DNA of 64,000 nucleotides. Origin: Luteitalea pratensis (GTDB lineage Bacteria; Acidobacteriota; Vicinamibacteria; Vicinamibacterales; Vicinamibacteraceae). Shown here piece after piece: positions 62,968-64,000 of the stretch. The position numbers and the translations under genes are program-made. The notes under the pieces are model-generated. The model did no database searches. It was not told the DNA's origin and was given only the letters and a program-made list of their open reading frames with translations. Every line of letters starts with the position of its first letter. Within the stretch, counting starts at the first letter, position 1. The DNA is taken from contig NZ_CP015136.1 in assembly GCF_001618865.1 (NCBI RefSeq), forward strand, positions 4,561,001-4,625,000. The letters are read 5' to 3'.

Positions 62968-64000
62968 AGGGACAGCCCTTCCTGCAACCGTTGCATCAGG
63001 CGACGCGGCACCTCCGCCTCGATGCTGACCCGGTCACCGTCGGCGTCGTGGCTGAGCACGCGCGCGACCCGGTACAGGCGCTCGATCGCCTCGCGGTCCT
63101 CGGGGCGAGCCTGATCGAAGGAGAGCGTGACGCGCCGGGTGTCGAGTGCGAGCGCGCGGGCGATCTCGGTGAGCAGCCCGGCGACGCCATCGCCGGTCAA
63201 CGCGGAGATCTGCAGCGAACCCTCGTAGGCCTGGCGCAGGTGCTCGCGGGCGCCCTCGTCGAGGCGGTCGGCCTTGTTGAACACGAGCAACATCGGGACG
63301 TCGCCGGCATCCACTTCCCCGAGGACGCGGTCGACGGCCTGCATGTGCCGCTCGTAGTCGTCGATGGAGGCATCGACCACGTGCAGCAGCAGGTCGGCGT
63401 CGGCGACCTCCTCGAGGGTGGCGCGGAAGGCCGCGACCAGGGTGTGCGGCAGTCGATCGATGAAGCCGACCGTGTCCGAGAGCGCGGCGTGCTGCCGGTT
63501 GGGCAGTTTCAGCTCGCGGGTCAGCGGATCGAGCGTGACGAACAACGCATCGGAGGCGACGGCGGTGTCATGCGTCAGGCGATTGAACAGCGTCGTCTTG
63601 CCGGCATTGGTGTAGCCGACGAGCGCCACGGCTGGCATCTCCGAACGACGCCGGCGGTCGCGCAACTGCCCGCGACGCCGACGGACCTCGGCCAGATCGT
63701 CGGTGAGCGTGCCGATGCGCAGGCGGATGCGCCGACGATCGGTTTCGAGCTTCGTCTCGCCGGGGCCCCTGGTGCCGATGCCGCCACCGAGGCGCGACAG
63801 TGCGGCGGAGGCGCCGACCAGCCGCGGCAGCAGGTAGCGCAACTGCGCGAGTTCGACCTGGAGCTTGCCTTCCCGGGTACGGGCGCGGCGGGCGAAAATG
63901 TCAAGGATGAGCTGGGTGCGATCGATCACCCGCAACTCGAGGATTTTCTCGATGTTGCGCAGCTGGGCTGGCGTCAGCTCGTTGTCGAAGATGGCCAGTG
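62964..64000 (-). CDS. hflX: GTPase HflX, 5' part beyond window
   Basis: The frame is open to the window edge, so the start is missing; about 345 residues are visible. Upstream residues read [20 protein letters not shown], the typical HflX N-terminal domain. Later [20 protein letters not shown] is the HflX signature, with [18 protein letters not shown] and NKAD as G motifs. HflX splits stalled ribosomes after stress. It heads the run to the lipoprotein and phosphotransferase genes. Confidence 0.96.
   Translation of the reverse strand, partial: LAIFDNELTPAQLRNIEKILELRVIDRTQLILDIFARRARTREGKLQVELAQLRYLLPRLVGASAALSRLGGGIGTRGPGETKLETDRRRIRLRIGTLTDDLAEVRRRRGQLRDRRRRSEMPAVALVGYTNAGKTTLFNRLTHDTAVASDALFVTLDPLTRELKLPNRQHAALSDTVGFIDRLPHTLVAAFRATLEEVADADLLLHVVDASIDDYERHMQAVDRVLGEVDAGDVPMLLVFNKADRLDEGAREHLRQAYEGSLQISALTGDGVAGLLTEIARALALDTRRVTLSFDQARPEDREAIERLYRVARVLSHDADGDRVSIEAEVPRRLMQRLQEGLSL

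Overview
The window is 64 kb of high-GC bacterial chromosome without rRNA genes or CRISPR. Its content points to an acidobacterium, probably class Vicinamibacteria (Luteitalea-like): a DUF1501 gene paired with a cytochrome/DUF1549/DUF1553 gene, Npt-type carriers fused to HEAT repeats, a membrane-anchored Ser/Thr kinase, a MerR-der-HU cluster, Omp85 proteins, and many short intergenic repeats. That placement is inferred from gene content only.

Layout. 1-8 kb: the end of an Omp85 barrel gene, a secreted protein with kinase-like motifs, two convergent Npt-type carriers and a Ser/Thr kinase. 8-27 kb: secreted and metabolic genes (Delta-60 repeat protein, DUF937, META lipoprotein, DinB-fold proteins, Gfo/Idh/MocA oxidoreductase, MBL hydrolase, HupE/UreJ protein, DUF1501/PSD1 pair, hybrid histidine kinase). 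27.8-37.3 kb: a 9.5-kb integrated element in the 3' end of tRNA-Pro(GGG). It is bounded by exact 49-bp att repeats and carries a tyrosine integrase, an AlpA-like regulator, an AAA ATPase, a zinc-ribbon protein, a HK97 prohead protease, a HK97 major capsid protein and a HXXEE membrane protein. No terminase, portal or tail gene is recognisable, so it looks like a capsid-encoding phage satellite or a minimal prophage remnant. 37.4-41.2 kb: MerR regulator, der, an HU-family gene and a site-2 protease. 41.3-52.8 kb: a long minus-strand run ugd-galE-msbA-like-yicC-gmk-rpoZ-coaBC-udg-priA. 52.9-60.8 kb: a plus-strand polysaccharide locus (five glycosyltransferases, a polyprenyl glycosylphosphotransferase and a UDP-xylose synthase-like gene). 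61-64 kb: a CDP-alcohol phosphotransferase, a TPR/SLH lipoprotein and hflX, which runs off the window.

The sugar-nucleotide genes fit together. GalE gives UDP-Gal, Ugd gives UDP-GlcA, and the UXS-like enzyme would give UDP-Xyl. The glycosylphosphotransferase would start a lipid-linked glycan that the glycosyltransferases extend.

Two repeat systems stand out. First, mosaics of 7-bp tandem repeats from several families sit between genes, and one lies inside the coding linker of the MerR gene. Second, GTAG-headed palindromes resembling REP elements are scattered between genes and are also built into a 177-bp unit. Six copies of that unit are inserted in frame in the uracil-DNA glycosylase gene, adding about 350 residues.
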